Shown: positions 1 to 7,285 of the stretch, piece by piece | Layout of the letters: each line of letters starts with the position of its first letter | How positions within the stretch are numbered: position 1 is the first letter of the stretch | NCBI GenBank assembly: GCA_964425915.1 | Contig: CAYROO010000004.1 | Span: forward strand, 248,001 to 312,000 | Direction of reading: 5' to 3' | DNA from: Polycyclovorans sp964425915 | Lineage (GTDB): Bacteria > Pseudomonadota > Gammaproteobacteria > Nevskiales > Nevskiaceae | Length of the DNA: 64,000 nt | Translations under genes and position numbers: made by a program | The notes under the pieces: generated by a model | Databases searched by the model: none | What the model was told of the DNA's origin: nothing | The model's input: the letters and a program-made list of their open reading frames with translations, nothing else

Positions 1-59
1 CGACGTCTCTGGCGTCCGTTTCATTCAATCAGGGCGATCACGACCCAGGAGAGCGAACC

Positions 60-422
60 ATGAGCAAAATGAACGTCAACACCCGCAACACCCTCAGTCC
101 GATCCTGCTGGCCGCCGCGTTGGGCGTCGGCATGCCGATGGCGGCCTTGGCCGCCGAGCCGCAAGACATGTCCGACAAAAGCACGATGGAGCGTGCCGGC
201 GACTACGTGGCTGATTCCGCACTGACGACCAAGGTCAAAACGGCCTTGTTGGCAGAAGATGACCTGAGCGCGCTGGACATCCACGTCGAGACCCACCAGG
301 GCGTCGTGACCTTGTCCGGCGCGGTTGCGTCGGACGCTCAGGTCGAGTTGGCCGAGCGCGTGGTCAGCGATCTGGATGGCGTCAAAGACATCAATAACCG
401 TCTGACCGCCAAGCCGGGCTGA
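60..422 (+). CDS. Secreted BON-domain protein (OsmY-like)
   Basis: A 120-residue exported protein. Residues 1-32 form a signal peptide (basic start, hydrophobic stretch from about residue 13, AALAA cleavage region). Residues about 50-118 form one BON domain, recognisable from GVVTLSGAV at 81-89 and the pattern of alternating strands and helices. BON domains bind membranes or phospholipid; single-domain and OsmY-type versions are usually periplasmic stress proteins. The ATG has a good ribosome binding site (AGGAGAG, 47-53). The gene is followed by a strong terminator, so it is probably the last or only gene of its transcript. The exact substrate or stress cannot be read from the sequence. The 59 bases before the start hold only the ribosome binding site. 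Confidence 0.85.
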   Translation: MSKMNVNTRNTLSPILLAAALGVGMPMAALAAEPQDMSDKSTMERAGDYVADSALTTKVKTALLAEDDLSALDIHVETHQGVVTLSGAVASDAQVELAERVVSDLDGVKDINNRLTAKPG

Positions 423-461
423 AACCTCGCTGCGTAAGACGCGCATCACCGGCAATCGGTG

Positions 462-495
462 AAAAAGGCGCCGGCCTTCGGGGCGGCGCCTTTTT
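462..495 (+). terminator. Intrinsic terminator after the BON gene
   Basis: A perfect 12-bp stem (462-473 with 484-495) whose inner loop carries a TTCG tetraloop. The arms begin and end with A5 and T5 runs, so it can end transcription on either strand. It closes the BON transcript 40 bases after its stop codon. The stretch from here to 714 holds no convincing gene; a GATAAT at 618-623 is the only -10-like element I see. Confidence 0.9.
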
Positions 496-713
496 GGGGT
501 GGCCTGAGGAAGGGGCCGTCAGACGGCCTGCGGAGCAGCCCCTTGGCGATGGCTGCGAGCCGACGGACGGCAGGCTTGGGCGGGATGACCGCCATGCCAC
601 AGGTGGCGAAGGCGCGCGATAATCAGTGCGTCGTCATGCCAGCCCGAAAGCGCCGACGCTGCGCTTGGGCGGCCCATGGAGGATTGGAGGATGTTCATCA
701 GGATGATGCGCCG

Positions 714-1079
714 GTGAGAGCGCCATCGCAGCGACTTGCCCCCGGCGGGCCCTCACGCGGCTTCGGACGCGGCTGGGAAAAGCTTCAGCTGGCCGTGCAG
801 GTATTGACCGGGACCGCTACCCCGCGCGATCGGCTGGCGATGGCGGTGGTCGACCATCTCGTTCATATCGACCCCGCCCAGGATCTGCCCTACGAGCTGC
901 GCGACGAATTCGCCGCATTCATCCGCGATCTGACCCGCCCGCGGCGCGGCATCGCAGCGGATGACGATCGACTTCCGCTGCAATTGGCAACGTTGCCACC
1001 GACGGCCGTGCAGCGGGCCTTCGACCGGATCATTGACTACTACGACACGGTTTGTCGCTATATGCCGCGACAGTGGTGA
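714..1079 (+). CDS. Conserved-looking hypothetical protein, about 121 aa
   Basis: No family is recognised. The coherent part runs from GWEKLQLAVQVLTG to the C-terminus: mostly helical, with a KLQLAVQVL segment, a DHLVHIDP segment and a C-terminal segment rich in aromatic residues (IIDYYDTVCRYMPRQW). I recall similar short cytosolic helical proteins annotated as hypothetical in gammaproteobacteria, but cannot name one. The frame stays open upstream to 459, inside the terminator stem, which cannot be the true start. I chose the GTG at 714; ATGs at 585, 594 and 636 are alternatives. There is no signal peptide or membrane segment. Confidence 0.5.
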   Translation: MRAPSQRLAPGGPSRGFGRGWEKLQLAVQVLTGTATPRDRLAMAVVDHLVHIDPAQDLPYELRDEFAAFIRDLTRPRRGIAADDDRLPLQLATLPPTAVQRAFDRIIDYYDTVCRYMPRQW

Positions 1080-1170
1080 GCGGCGGTCGGCACGCTGGAC
1101 GCCGCTTGTTGCCCCGACCGACTTGTTCTAACGTGGATGCCTCCGATCCCGAGTCTTTGCCGGAGTCTCC

Positions 1171-1698
1171 ATGGCCCAGATCCCTGCCGCGTCCGCGCCT
1201 GCCAACGCTGCGACGCGCGCCTGTCGATGCGCCTGTGGCGTGGTGCAGTATCGGACGCGCGGCCGTCCGCTGCTGCGCGGATACTGTCACTGCACCCTGT
1301 GCCAGGCGTTCAATCAGGCACCGTTTGCTGATATCACCGTGTTCCACCGTGATGATGTCGAGATGCCGCCAGAGGACCAGATCGCCTATCGGACGCTGCG
1401 GCCACCACCCGCGGTGCAGCGCGGTGCCTGCCGCGTCTGCGGTCGGCCCGCCGTCGAATATCTTTCGCTGCCGTTGATGCCGACGCTGGTGGTGGTGCCG
1501 ACGGCCAACATCGCCGACGCCGAGGGGTTGCCATTGCCGGCCTTGCACATCTTCTATAACCGGCGACAGGCCGACGTCGAAGATGCGCTGCCGAAGTTCA
1601 GCGGCTATCTACGAAGCCAGGTGGCCTTCATGTCCAGAGTGGTGTCCGCGCTGGTCAGGCGCCCCCGCCAGGGCGCCAGGGATGCGACGACGACGTGA
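1171..1698 (+). CDS. GFA/CENP-V family zinc-binding protein
   Basis: A 175-residue protein with the GFA (glutathione-dependent formaldehyde-activating enzyme-like, DUF636) fold. Zinc ligands are visible: CRCAC at 18-22, CHCTLC at 39-44 and CRVCG at 87-91. The family was named for formaldehyde-glutathione adduct formation, but most members have unknown substrates, and no formaldehyde dehydrogenase gene is nearby. The length is slightly above the usual 120-160 residues because of a basic C-terminal tail (about 155-175). It stands alone, and the next gene converges on it from the minus strand. Family call is firm; activity is unknown. Confidence 0.85.
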   Translation: MAQIPAASAPANAATRACRCACGVVQYRTRGRPLLRGYCHCTLCQAFNQAPFADITVFHRDDVEMPPEDQIAYRTLRPPPAVQRGACRVCGRPAVEYLSLPLMPTLVVVPTANIADAEGLPLPALHIFYNRRQADVEDALPKFSGYLRSQVAFMSRVVSALVRRPRQGARDATTT

Positions 1699-1781
1699 CC
1701 TTCTGCCCACCGGCTGCGGGGTCGATCCGCCCAGGCGAACCCACACTGGAGGCTTTCGCTTTGCCGCCCGGAGGCCATGGC

Positions 1782-2387
1782 TCAGGGTGCGCGGGCGAGC
1801 GCTGACTCGGCCAGCTTGAGCACGTCGATGGTTCCGAGCGCCAGCAGTTCCGGGCGCTGTAGCTGCCCGTTGACTTCTCGCACGATACTTTCCCGCACGG
1901 TCAGCACCAGCGGATTGATTCGGTCCAGCAGTGCAGAGGGCAGCGCGCGCAGCTCAGGCCGCATCACCGCATTGACGCGAATGGACCGGTGCGTCACCGG
2001 CTGCGGCAGCAGGCGAATCATCAAAGGGGCGAAGGTCTGCACATCGACGTCGACGCGAATGTCGACGTCCATCGGCGTCCGAACCGTCATCCCCATGAGC
2101 CGCAGCGACAGCGCCAACAGGCCGCTCAGTTGCAGGGTGAAGCCGACTTCGCCGCCCTCGGGCTCACGATGCTCGATCTGCAGATCGCGGGGTTGGAACT
2201 GGTAGTCGGCCACCAGCAGATCCTTGGGCAGCGCGGCGGTAGAACCCTCTACGGTTTCTTTCAGTGCCCCCTCGATCTCGCTGCGCAGGCGCGGCACGGT
2301 GACCAGATAACGGATGAAATTCTCACCAAAGGTCTGATAGCTGATGCGCTGACCATCGGCTGGCGTGTCAGTGTCGGGTCCGTTCAT
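1782..2387 (-). CDS. Hypothetical protein, 201 aa, operon partner of the FAD oxidoreductase
   Basis: A soluble 201-residue protein without signal peptide or membrane segment; I do not recognise the family. The N-terminus (residues 1-60) looks helical, the middle (about 65-130) has alternating hydrophobic and charged residues typical of beta sheet (VDIRVDVDV), and the C-terminus is helical again. It starts 18 bases after the upstream FAD oxidoreductase ends, so the two are probably one transcript. A lipid- or ligand-binding beta structure is possible but not shown. The ATG at 2387 is the only sensible start. Confidence 0.7.
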   Translation of the reverse strand: MNGPDTDTPADGQRISYQTFGENFIRYLVTVPRLRSEIEGALKETVEGSTAALPKDLLVADYQFQPRDLQIEHREPEGGEVGFTLQLSGLLALSLRLMGMTVRTPMDVDIRVDVDVQTFAPLMIRLLPQPVTHRSIRVNAVMRPELRALPSALLDRINPLVLTVRESIVREVNGQLQRPELLALGTIDVLKLAESALARAP

Positions 2388-2405
2388 CTTGCGATCATCC
2401 CGCCG

Positions 2406-4049
2406 TCAGGGTGCTGCGACAAGGGGGGCGTGCAGGTCGGTCGTCATCGCCAGGGCCACCGCCTCAGCGACCCGGATGCCATCGATGGCCGCTGACAGAA
2501 TGCCGCCGGCATAACCGGCGCCTTCTCCTGCCGGGAAAAGTCCGGGCGTGTTGAGGCTCTGATAGTCCTCGCCGCGTCGGATCCGCAGCGGAGACGATGT
2601 TCGCGTTTCGACGCCGGTCAGCATGGCGTCGTCCATCGCAAAGCCGCGGATCTGGCGGTCAAAGGCGGGCAGCGCTTCGCGCATCGCGTCGATCGCGTAA
2701 TCGGGCAGGGCGGTGGCGAGATCGCCCAGACGCACCCCCGGCTTGTAGCTGGGGGTCACCGCGCCGAGGGCAGTGGAGGGTCGTCCGGCGAGAAAATCGC
2801 CGACCCGTTGCGCCGGTGCGCAGTAGTCGCCACCGCCGAGCTCGAATGCGCGCGACTCCAGTGCCTCCTGAAACGCGATCCCGGCCAGCGCGTCACCATG
2901 ATCTCCGCCGGGAAAGTCCTGCGGACCCACGCCGACGACGATCCCCGCGTTGGCGTTGCGCTCATTGCGCGAATACTGGCTCATGCCATTGGTCACCACC
3001 CGGTTCGGCTCCGACGTGGCGGCCACCACCGTGCCGCCGGGGCACATGCAGAAACTGTAGACGGAGCGGCCGTTGCGGGCGTGATGCACCAGTTTGTAGT
3101 CGGCTGCACCGAGCAGCGGATGCCCGGCATAGTCACCGAGCCGGGCGCGGTCGATCAGCGATTGCGGATGCTCGATACGGAAGCCCACCGAGAACGGCTT
3201 GGGTTCGAGATAGACGCCGAGACGATCGAGCATGCGAAAGGTGTCCCGTGCGCTGTGGCCAACACTGAGCACCACCTGGTCACTGCGAACAATACTGCCG
3301 TCCGCCAGCTCGACGCCGCGGATTCGCCCATCGTCACGAAGCAGTGAGGTCACCTGCTGCTGGAACCGCACCTCGCCCCCCAGCGCCTCGATGGTCTGGC
3401 GTATGCGGGTGACCACACCGGTGAGGCGGAAGGTGCCGACGTGGGGCTTGCTGACATAGAGAATCTCGGGGGGTGCGCCCGCCGTCACCAGTTCCTGCAG
3501 CACCTTGCGGCCGTAGAACCTGGGATCCTTGATCTGACTGTAGAGCTTGCCGTCGCTGAACAGGCCGGCGCCGCCTTCGCCGAACTGCACATTGGAGCCC
3601 GGATCGAGGGTATTGCGACGCCACAGACCCCAGGTGTCCTGGGTGCGTTCGCGAACCGGCTTGCCGCGCTCCAGCACGATGGGGCGAAACCCCATCTGGG
3701 CGAGCAGCAGGGCGGCGAAGATGCCACAGGGGCCGAAACCGACGATGATCGGGCGAGTTTGCTGGTCAGTACCGGCGCTGGCCACCGGCCGGTAGTGCAT
3801 GTCGGGCGCCATCCCAACGTGGGGGTCGGTGCCCAGACGCGTCAGTACGGCCTCAGGATCCGCCACCGTGCAGTCCACCGTGTAGACCAGGCGCAGACCC
3901 TCCCGCTTGCGCCGGGCGTCATAGCCGCGACGGAAGATCTGCAGGTCCAGCAGCGCGTCATCATCGATCCCCAGCCGGGCGCAGACCGCAGCACGCAGGG
4001 CTTCCGGCGGATGCTCGATGGGTAGGGTGAGTTCGGTGAGTCGGAGCAT
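2406..4049 (-). CDS. FAD-dependent oxidoreductase (COG2509-type)
   Basis: A 547-residue flavoprotein. After an N-terminal region of about 95 residues comes the dinucleotide-binding motif PIIVGFGPCGIFAA (100-113), then a second conserved stretch near the C-terminus (GLFPAGEGAGYAGGI) that closes the FAD fold. This layout matches the family annotated as 'uncharacterised FAD-dependent dehydrogenases', which is widespread but has no settled substrate. It is the first gene of a two-gene minus-strand unit with the hypothetical protein downstream, and is divergent from the MAPEG gene. Length is normal for the family. Substrate and electron acceptor cannot be inferred. Confidence 0.85.
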   Translation of the reverse strand: MLRLTELTLPIEHPPEALRAAVCARLGIDDDALLDLQIFRRGYDARRKREGLRLVYTVDCTVADPEAVLTRLGTDPHVGMAPDMHYRPVASAGTDQQTRPIIVGFGPCGIFAALLLAQMGFRPIVLERGKPVRERTQDTWGLWRRNTLDPGSNVQFGEGGAGLFSDGKLYSQIKDPRFYGRKVLQELVTAGAPPEILYVSKPHVGTFRLTGVVTRIRQTIEALGGEVRFQQQVTSLLRDDGRIRGVELADGSIVRSDQVVLSVGHSARDTFRMLDRLGVYLEPKPFSVGFRIEHPQSLIDRARLGDYAGHPLLGAADYKLVHHARNGRSVYSFCMCPGGTVVAATSEPNRVVTNGMSQYSRNERNANAGIVVGVGPQDFPGGDHGDALAGIAFQEALESRAFELGGGDYCAPAQRVGDFLAGRPSTALGAVTPSYKPGVRLGDLATALPDYAIDAMREALPAFDRQIRGFAMDDAMLTGVETRTSSPLRIRRGEDYQSLNTPGLFPAGEGAGYAGGILSAAIDGIRVAEAVALAMTTDLHAPLVAAP

Positions 4050-4104
4050 CGGCGGCGTAGAGTCTGTCGGTCCGCCATTCTCCCATGATCATGCCCCGGA
4101 TCGC

Positions 4105-4123
4105 CGCAAGCGAAGCGCTTGCG
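4105..4123. other. Perfect 8-bp hairpin between divergent genes
   Basis: CGCAAGCG, loop AAG, CGCTTGCG. It lies in the 111-bp gap between the divergent FAD oxidoreductase and MAPEG genes and has no T tract, so it is not an intrinsic terminator. It could be an operator or a leader hairpin for the MAPEG transcript. Confidence 0.45.
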
Positions 4124-4160
4124 CTACGCTCGGGCGCCTTGCTGACGGAGTCCTGGAGCG

Positions 4161-4568
4161 ATGACGATTCCCTTGTGGTGCCTGGTGATGGTGGCCCTGA
4201 TGCCATTTGGATTGGCCGGGATGGGTGGTGCCTATCGGCGGCGCCAGTTCGGCACGATGGACAACGCCTATCCGCGGCTTCAGGCCGCGCAACTGGAAGG
4301 GGCCGGCGCCCGCGTCTGGGCGGCGCAACAGAATGCCTGGGAGGCGTTGATTTTCTTTACCGCGGTGGTGTTCGTCGCGCACGCGGCTGGCGCGGACCCG
4401 GAGCGGTCTGCGATCGCCTCCATGGTGTTCGTGCTGACCCGCCTGGCCCACGCCGCCTTCTACATTGCCAATATGGCGGCGCTGCGCTCCGCCGTGTTCG
4501 TGCTGGGCTTGCTGAGCGGTCTCTACATGATCGGCCTGGCGGCTGCAGTCGGCGGCGCGGCGCCCTAG
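4161..4568 (+). CDS. MAPEG family membrane protein
   Basis: A 135-residue integral membrane protein with about four hydrophobic helices (near residues 3-22, 60-80, 85-103 and 108-130). The MAPEG signature is visible: an R/Q-rich N-terminal loop, then the conserved AWEAL near 58-62 and a R-L-A-H-A-A-F-Y segment near 97-104. Eukaryotic MAPEG members are microsomal glutathione transferases; bacterial ones of this length are mostly uncharacterised inner membrane proteins, possibly glutathione-dependent peroxidases. It is followed 49 bases later by the SH3 gene on the same strand. Confidence 0.85.
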   Translation: MTIPLWCLVMVALMPFGLAGMGGAYRRRQFGTMDNAYPRLQAAQLEGAGARVWAAQQNAWEALIFFTAVVFVAHAAGADPERSAIASMVFVLTRLAHAAFYIANMAALRSAVFVLGLLSGLYMIGLAAAVGGAAP

Positions 4569-4617
4569 CGGTGGCGAGCCGGCCGCGGTTGGAGGAGATT
4601 GGTAGACTTCGCGTGTG

Positions 4618-5214
4618 ATGAAACGAACCTTCCTGACGCTTGCGCCGCTGTTGGCGCTCCTGGCCCTGCCTGCGGCTGCCGAATCCACCCGATACATCGA
4701 TGACGAGATTGCGGTCACGGTCCGCGACGGCCCCAGCAACAGCGCTGCCTATCTCGGGGTGGTGCGCAGCGGCGACGAGGTGGTACTGCTTGAATCGATG
4801 GGGCCGGAGAGCTTTGCCCGAATCCGCACCCGGAACGGCACCGAGGGCTGGATCACCGCGCGCTTTCTCAGTGAAACCCCGGCGGCCGCGACCCGGCTGG
4901 CGGCGGCAGAATCAGCGCGTCAGGCCGCCGAGGCTCAGGTGGCGACCCTGCAGGCGGCGCTGGATGACGTCAGCGGGGAACTTGAGGCACTGAAGCCGGC
5001 GGCCGAACTGGCGACCGAGAATGAGCGTCTGCGCCAGCGCATTAGCCAGCTGGAGCAGGACAATGCGGAGGTGGTGCAGCGCTTCAGCGAACAGAAGTCG
5101 CGGCGCAAGAACATGCTGACCGCGGCTGGCCTGATCGGTGCCGGGGTTCTGGGTGGGCTGCTGTTGCCGTGGCTGGGGCGGACCACCCGCCGTCGTCGCT
5201 ACTCGGACTTCTGA
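4618..5214 (+). CDS. Exported SH3-domain protein with coiled coil and C-terminal membrane anchor (TIGR04211/YgiM type)
   Basis: A 198-residue protein. Residues 1-21 are a signal peptide ending AAAE. Residues about 25-86 are a bacterial SH3 (SH3b) domain with the conserved VRDGPS and GWIT(A)RFL segments. Residues about 92-160 are a long coiled coil, followed by a single membrane helix (about 168-188) and an RRRRY tail facing the cytosol. This order matches the YgiM/TIGR04211 family, whose role is unknown; SH3b domains often bind cell-wall peptides. I chose ATG 4618 over the overlapping GTG at 4615. A TAGACT -10-like box lies at 4603-4608. Confidence 0.88.
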   Translation: MKRTFLTLAPLLALLALPAAAESTRYIDDEIAVTVRDGPSNSAAYLGVVRSGDEVVLLESMGPESFARIRTRNGTEGWITARFLSETPAAATRLAAAESARQAAEAQVATLQAALDDVSGELEALKPAAELATENERLRQRISQLEQDNAEVVQRFSEQKSRRKNMLTAAGLIGAGVLGGLLLPWLGRTTRRRRYSDF

Positions 5215-5219
5215 ACCCC

Positions 5220-5672
5220 GTGCGCACCCCATTCCGCGTGTTGCTTCGGGTGCGCTACGCCGAGTGCGATGCGCAAGGCGTGGTGTTCAACGCGCGCTAC
5301 GGCGACTACGTTGACCTGGCCATGACCGAATTCATGCGGGCCCTGCTGGGCGGCTACAGCGTGCTGTTGGAACAGGGGCTCGACACTCAGGTGGTGCGGC
5401 TGGCGACCGACTGGACCGGCCCGGCCCGGTTTGACGAAGTGCTGGCGCTGCGGGTGACGCCGCAACGCTTGGGAAACACCTCATTCTCGCTGCGGGTGGA
5501 CATGCGCCGCTGGCCGGACGAGACCCCGGTGGCGGTGTCCGAGATCACCTATGTGCTGGTCAGTGCCGGTGACCATCGCAAGCAGGCCATTCCGGACGCC
5601 CTTCGAAATCTGCTGGAATCTGCCGCCTCCGGTGTCTCTGTGGACCTGGCCGGCGTGGGTAGCGCTGGCTGA
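5220..5672 (+). CDS. 4-hydroxybenzoyl-CoA thioesterase family (hot-dog fold) protein
   Basis: About 150 residues with a single hot-dog domain. The active-site region reads RYAECDAQGVVFNARYGDY, where the aspartate after C is the family nucleophile or base (the D in the D-x-x-G-x-V motif). Such proteins hydrolyse acyl-CoA thioesters in the cytosol. A GTG start at 5220, five bases after the SH3 gene's stop, puts the domain at the N-terminus as usual; an in-frame ATG at 5169, overlapping the previous gene, is the alternative. It is a paralogue of the YbgC-type protein at 29551-29943. Substrate chain length cannot be told. Confidence 0.82.
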   Translation: MRTPFRVLLRVRYAECDAQGVVFNARYGDYVDLAMTEFMRALLGGYSVLLEQGLDTQVVRLATDWTGPARFDEVLALRVTPQRLGNTSFSLRVDMRRWPDETPVAVSEITYVLVSAGDHRKQAIPDALRNLLESAASGVSVDLAGVGSAG

Positions 5673-5744
5673 GACAGGGCCGTAGCGACGGCAAGCGCCT
5701 ACAATCGGCGTCCCTCTTCACTCTTCTACTGACAGGACCGCATC

Positions 5745-6341
5745 ATGACCCTACGCCTTTCCGACCAGGATGACCGTCTCCAGCTGCCGGAGCTGGTCAG
5801 TCGTCTTGAAGAGCAGTTTGCCTTCAAGTCCCGGTTTGTCATGGTGTTCGGCCAGGTCAACGACCTGATGGCACAAGGCGTCTGTCGCCGCCTGCTGGCG
5901 CTGTCCGAGGAATCCAAGGCGCCCATTACCATGCTGATCTCGTCGCCCGGCGGCCATGTTGAATCCGGGGATGCCATTCACGACATGATCAATTTCATCG
6001 ATGCTCCGGTGACCACCGTGGGGACCGGTTGGGTCGCCAGTGCCGGCGCCCACATCTTCCTGGCGCCGCCCAAGGCGCGCCGGGTATGTCTGCCCAACAC
6101 CCGCTTCATGATCCATCAGCCGGCAGGTGGGGGACGCGGCCAGGCCTCTGACATCGCCATCCAGGCCAAGGAAATCCTGCGGGTGCGGGAGCGTCTGGCC
6201 CGGGTGATCGCGCGCCAGACCGGTAAGCCGCTGGAAACCGTGATGAAGGACATCGAGCGCGATTATTGGATGAACGCCGACGAGTCCGTCGCCTACGGTC
6301 TGGTTGACCGGATCATCCAGCACAAGGCGGATCTCGGCTGA
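5745..6341 (+). CDS. ClpP-type serine protease subunit, stand-alone paralogue
   Basis: A 198-residue ClpP family peptidase. The catalytic triad is in place: Ser99 in GWVASAGA, His124 in MIHQP and Asp173 in ERDYWM, matching the spacing of E. coli ClpP. The strand with ISSPGG (66-70) forms the oxyanion side. It differs from the canonical enzyme around the active serine (GWVASAG rather than GQAASMG) and lacks a clear propeptide. There is no tig, clpX or lon beside it, so this is probably a second ClpP (ClpP2-like) rather than the housekeeping copy. It would still need a Clp ATPase for protein substrates. A TACAAT box lies at 5700-5705. Confidence 0.85.
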   Translation: MTLRLSDQDDRLQLPELVSRLEEQFAFKSRFVMVFGQVNDLMAQGVCRRLLALSEESKAPITMLISSPGGHVESGDAIHDMINFIDAPVTTVGTGWVASAGAHIFLAPPKARRVCLPNTRFMIHQPAGGGRGQASDIAIQAKEILRVRERLARVIARQTGKPLETVMKDIERDYWMNADESVAYGLVDRIIQHKADLG

Positions 6342-6349
6342 GCCATCGG

Positions 6350-7252
6350 ATGCTCGGGCAACGGCAAACGCGGATCTGGGCAGTGGCAGCCTTGCTCGGC
6401 TGCCTGGGCGCCACCGCGCAGGCGGCATGCCCCGATGTGGTCACCACCGACACCTGGGCTGCCCGCTACCCCGCAGGCACCGTGCGCCTGCCCGATACGC
6501 CGTTGACCCTCAAGGAAGCCTATTGCGCGCAGCGTCGTTATGTGACCGCGCTGCAGCGTCGCTACGGCGCGCCTGTCGGCTACAAAGTCGGGTTTACCGG
6601 GCCGGCGGGCCAGCTGCAGTTTCAGATCGACCAGCCTGCCTTCGGCATCCTGCTGGCCGACATGTTTGTCGAGAACGGGGCCACCGTCCCAGCGGATTTC
6701 GGGCATCGGCCATTGCTGGAACCGGACCTGATGGTGGTGGTGGCGGACGACGCGATCAACAACGCCACCACCGTCGCCGAGGTGGCGGCCAATTTGGCCA
6801 CGGTGCATCCGCTGTTGGAGCTGCCGTCGATCCCCTTCGACCGGTCTGCCGTGGTCACCGGTACCGGACTGGTCGCGTTGAACATCGGCGCTGCACGTCT
6901 GGTGATGGGGCCGGGGGTCCCGGTCCGCGACGACCCCGAGTTTCTCTCCGCGTTGGGCCGCGCAGAGACCCGCCTGTTGGACGAGGCCGGTGCCGTGGTG
7001 CAAGCCGCGCCCACCGCCACGCTGATGGGCCACCCGCTGCGGGTGGTGCTGTGGTTGATCGCGGAGCTGCGCCGCGAAGGGCTTGCGCTGAAGGCGGGCG
7101 ATCACATCAGTCTGGGTGCAGTTGGCGGCCTGTTTCCGCTGGTGGTGCCGGGTAAAGCCTTCACCTATCAGCTGCAAGGGCTGCCTGGCGGCACGGTTTC
7201 CGTGGACGTCCGTTTCGGTCCGCGCTCGGCAGCGGCCTCCGCGGCTGAGTAA
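6350..7252 (+). CDS. Exported 2-keto-4-pentenoate hydratase/FAH-family protein
   Basis: A 300-residue protein of the hydratase/fumarylacetoacetase family. Features include GYKVGFTG (near residues 82-89), which matches the family's G-x-K-x-G strand, and EPDLMVVV (near 124-131), where the family has an acidic metal ligand. Residues 1-25 are a typical signal peptide (hydrophobic core, cleavage after AQA). Family members in aromatic degradation (MhpD, XylJ) are cytosolic, so export is unusual. There are no other catabolic genes nearby. It starts eight bases after clpP and ends 33 bases before ffh. The reaction is uncertain. Confidence 0.75.
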   Translation: MLGQRQTRIWAVAALLGCLGATAQAACPDVVTTDTWAARYPAGTVRLPDTPLTLKEAYCAQRRYVTALQRRYGAPVGYKVGFTGPAGQLQFQIDQPAFGILLADMFVENGATVPADFGHRPLLEPDLMVVVADDAINNATTVAEVAANLATVHPLLELPSIPFDRSAVVTGTGLVALNIGAARLVMGPGVPVRDDPEFLSALGRAETRLLDEAGAVVQAAPTATLMGHPLRVVLWLIAELRREGLALKAGDHISLGAVGGLFPLVVPGKAFTYQLQGLPGGTVSVDVRFGPRSAAASAAE

Positions 7253-7285
7253 ACTCGTCGCCCCCGAAGCTGACGGAAGTCCACT

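Noticed and set aside
459..713. Long N-terminal extension of the hypothetical gene ending at 1079
   Set aside because: It would begin inside the terminator stem and has a composition typical of chance open frames; the coherent protein starts near 714.
691..717. Eight-codon leader peptide overlapping GTG 714
   Set aside because: The GGAGG directly touches the ATG, leaving no spacing, and no regulatory residues are enriched; probably chance.
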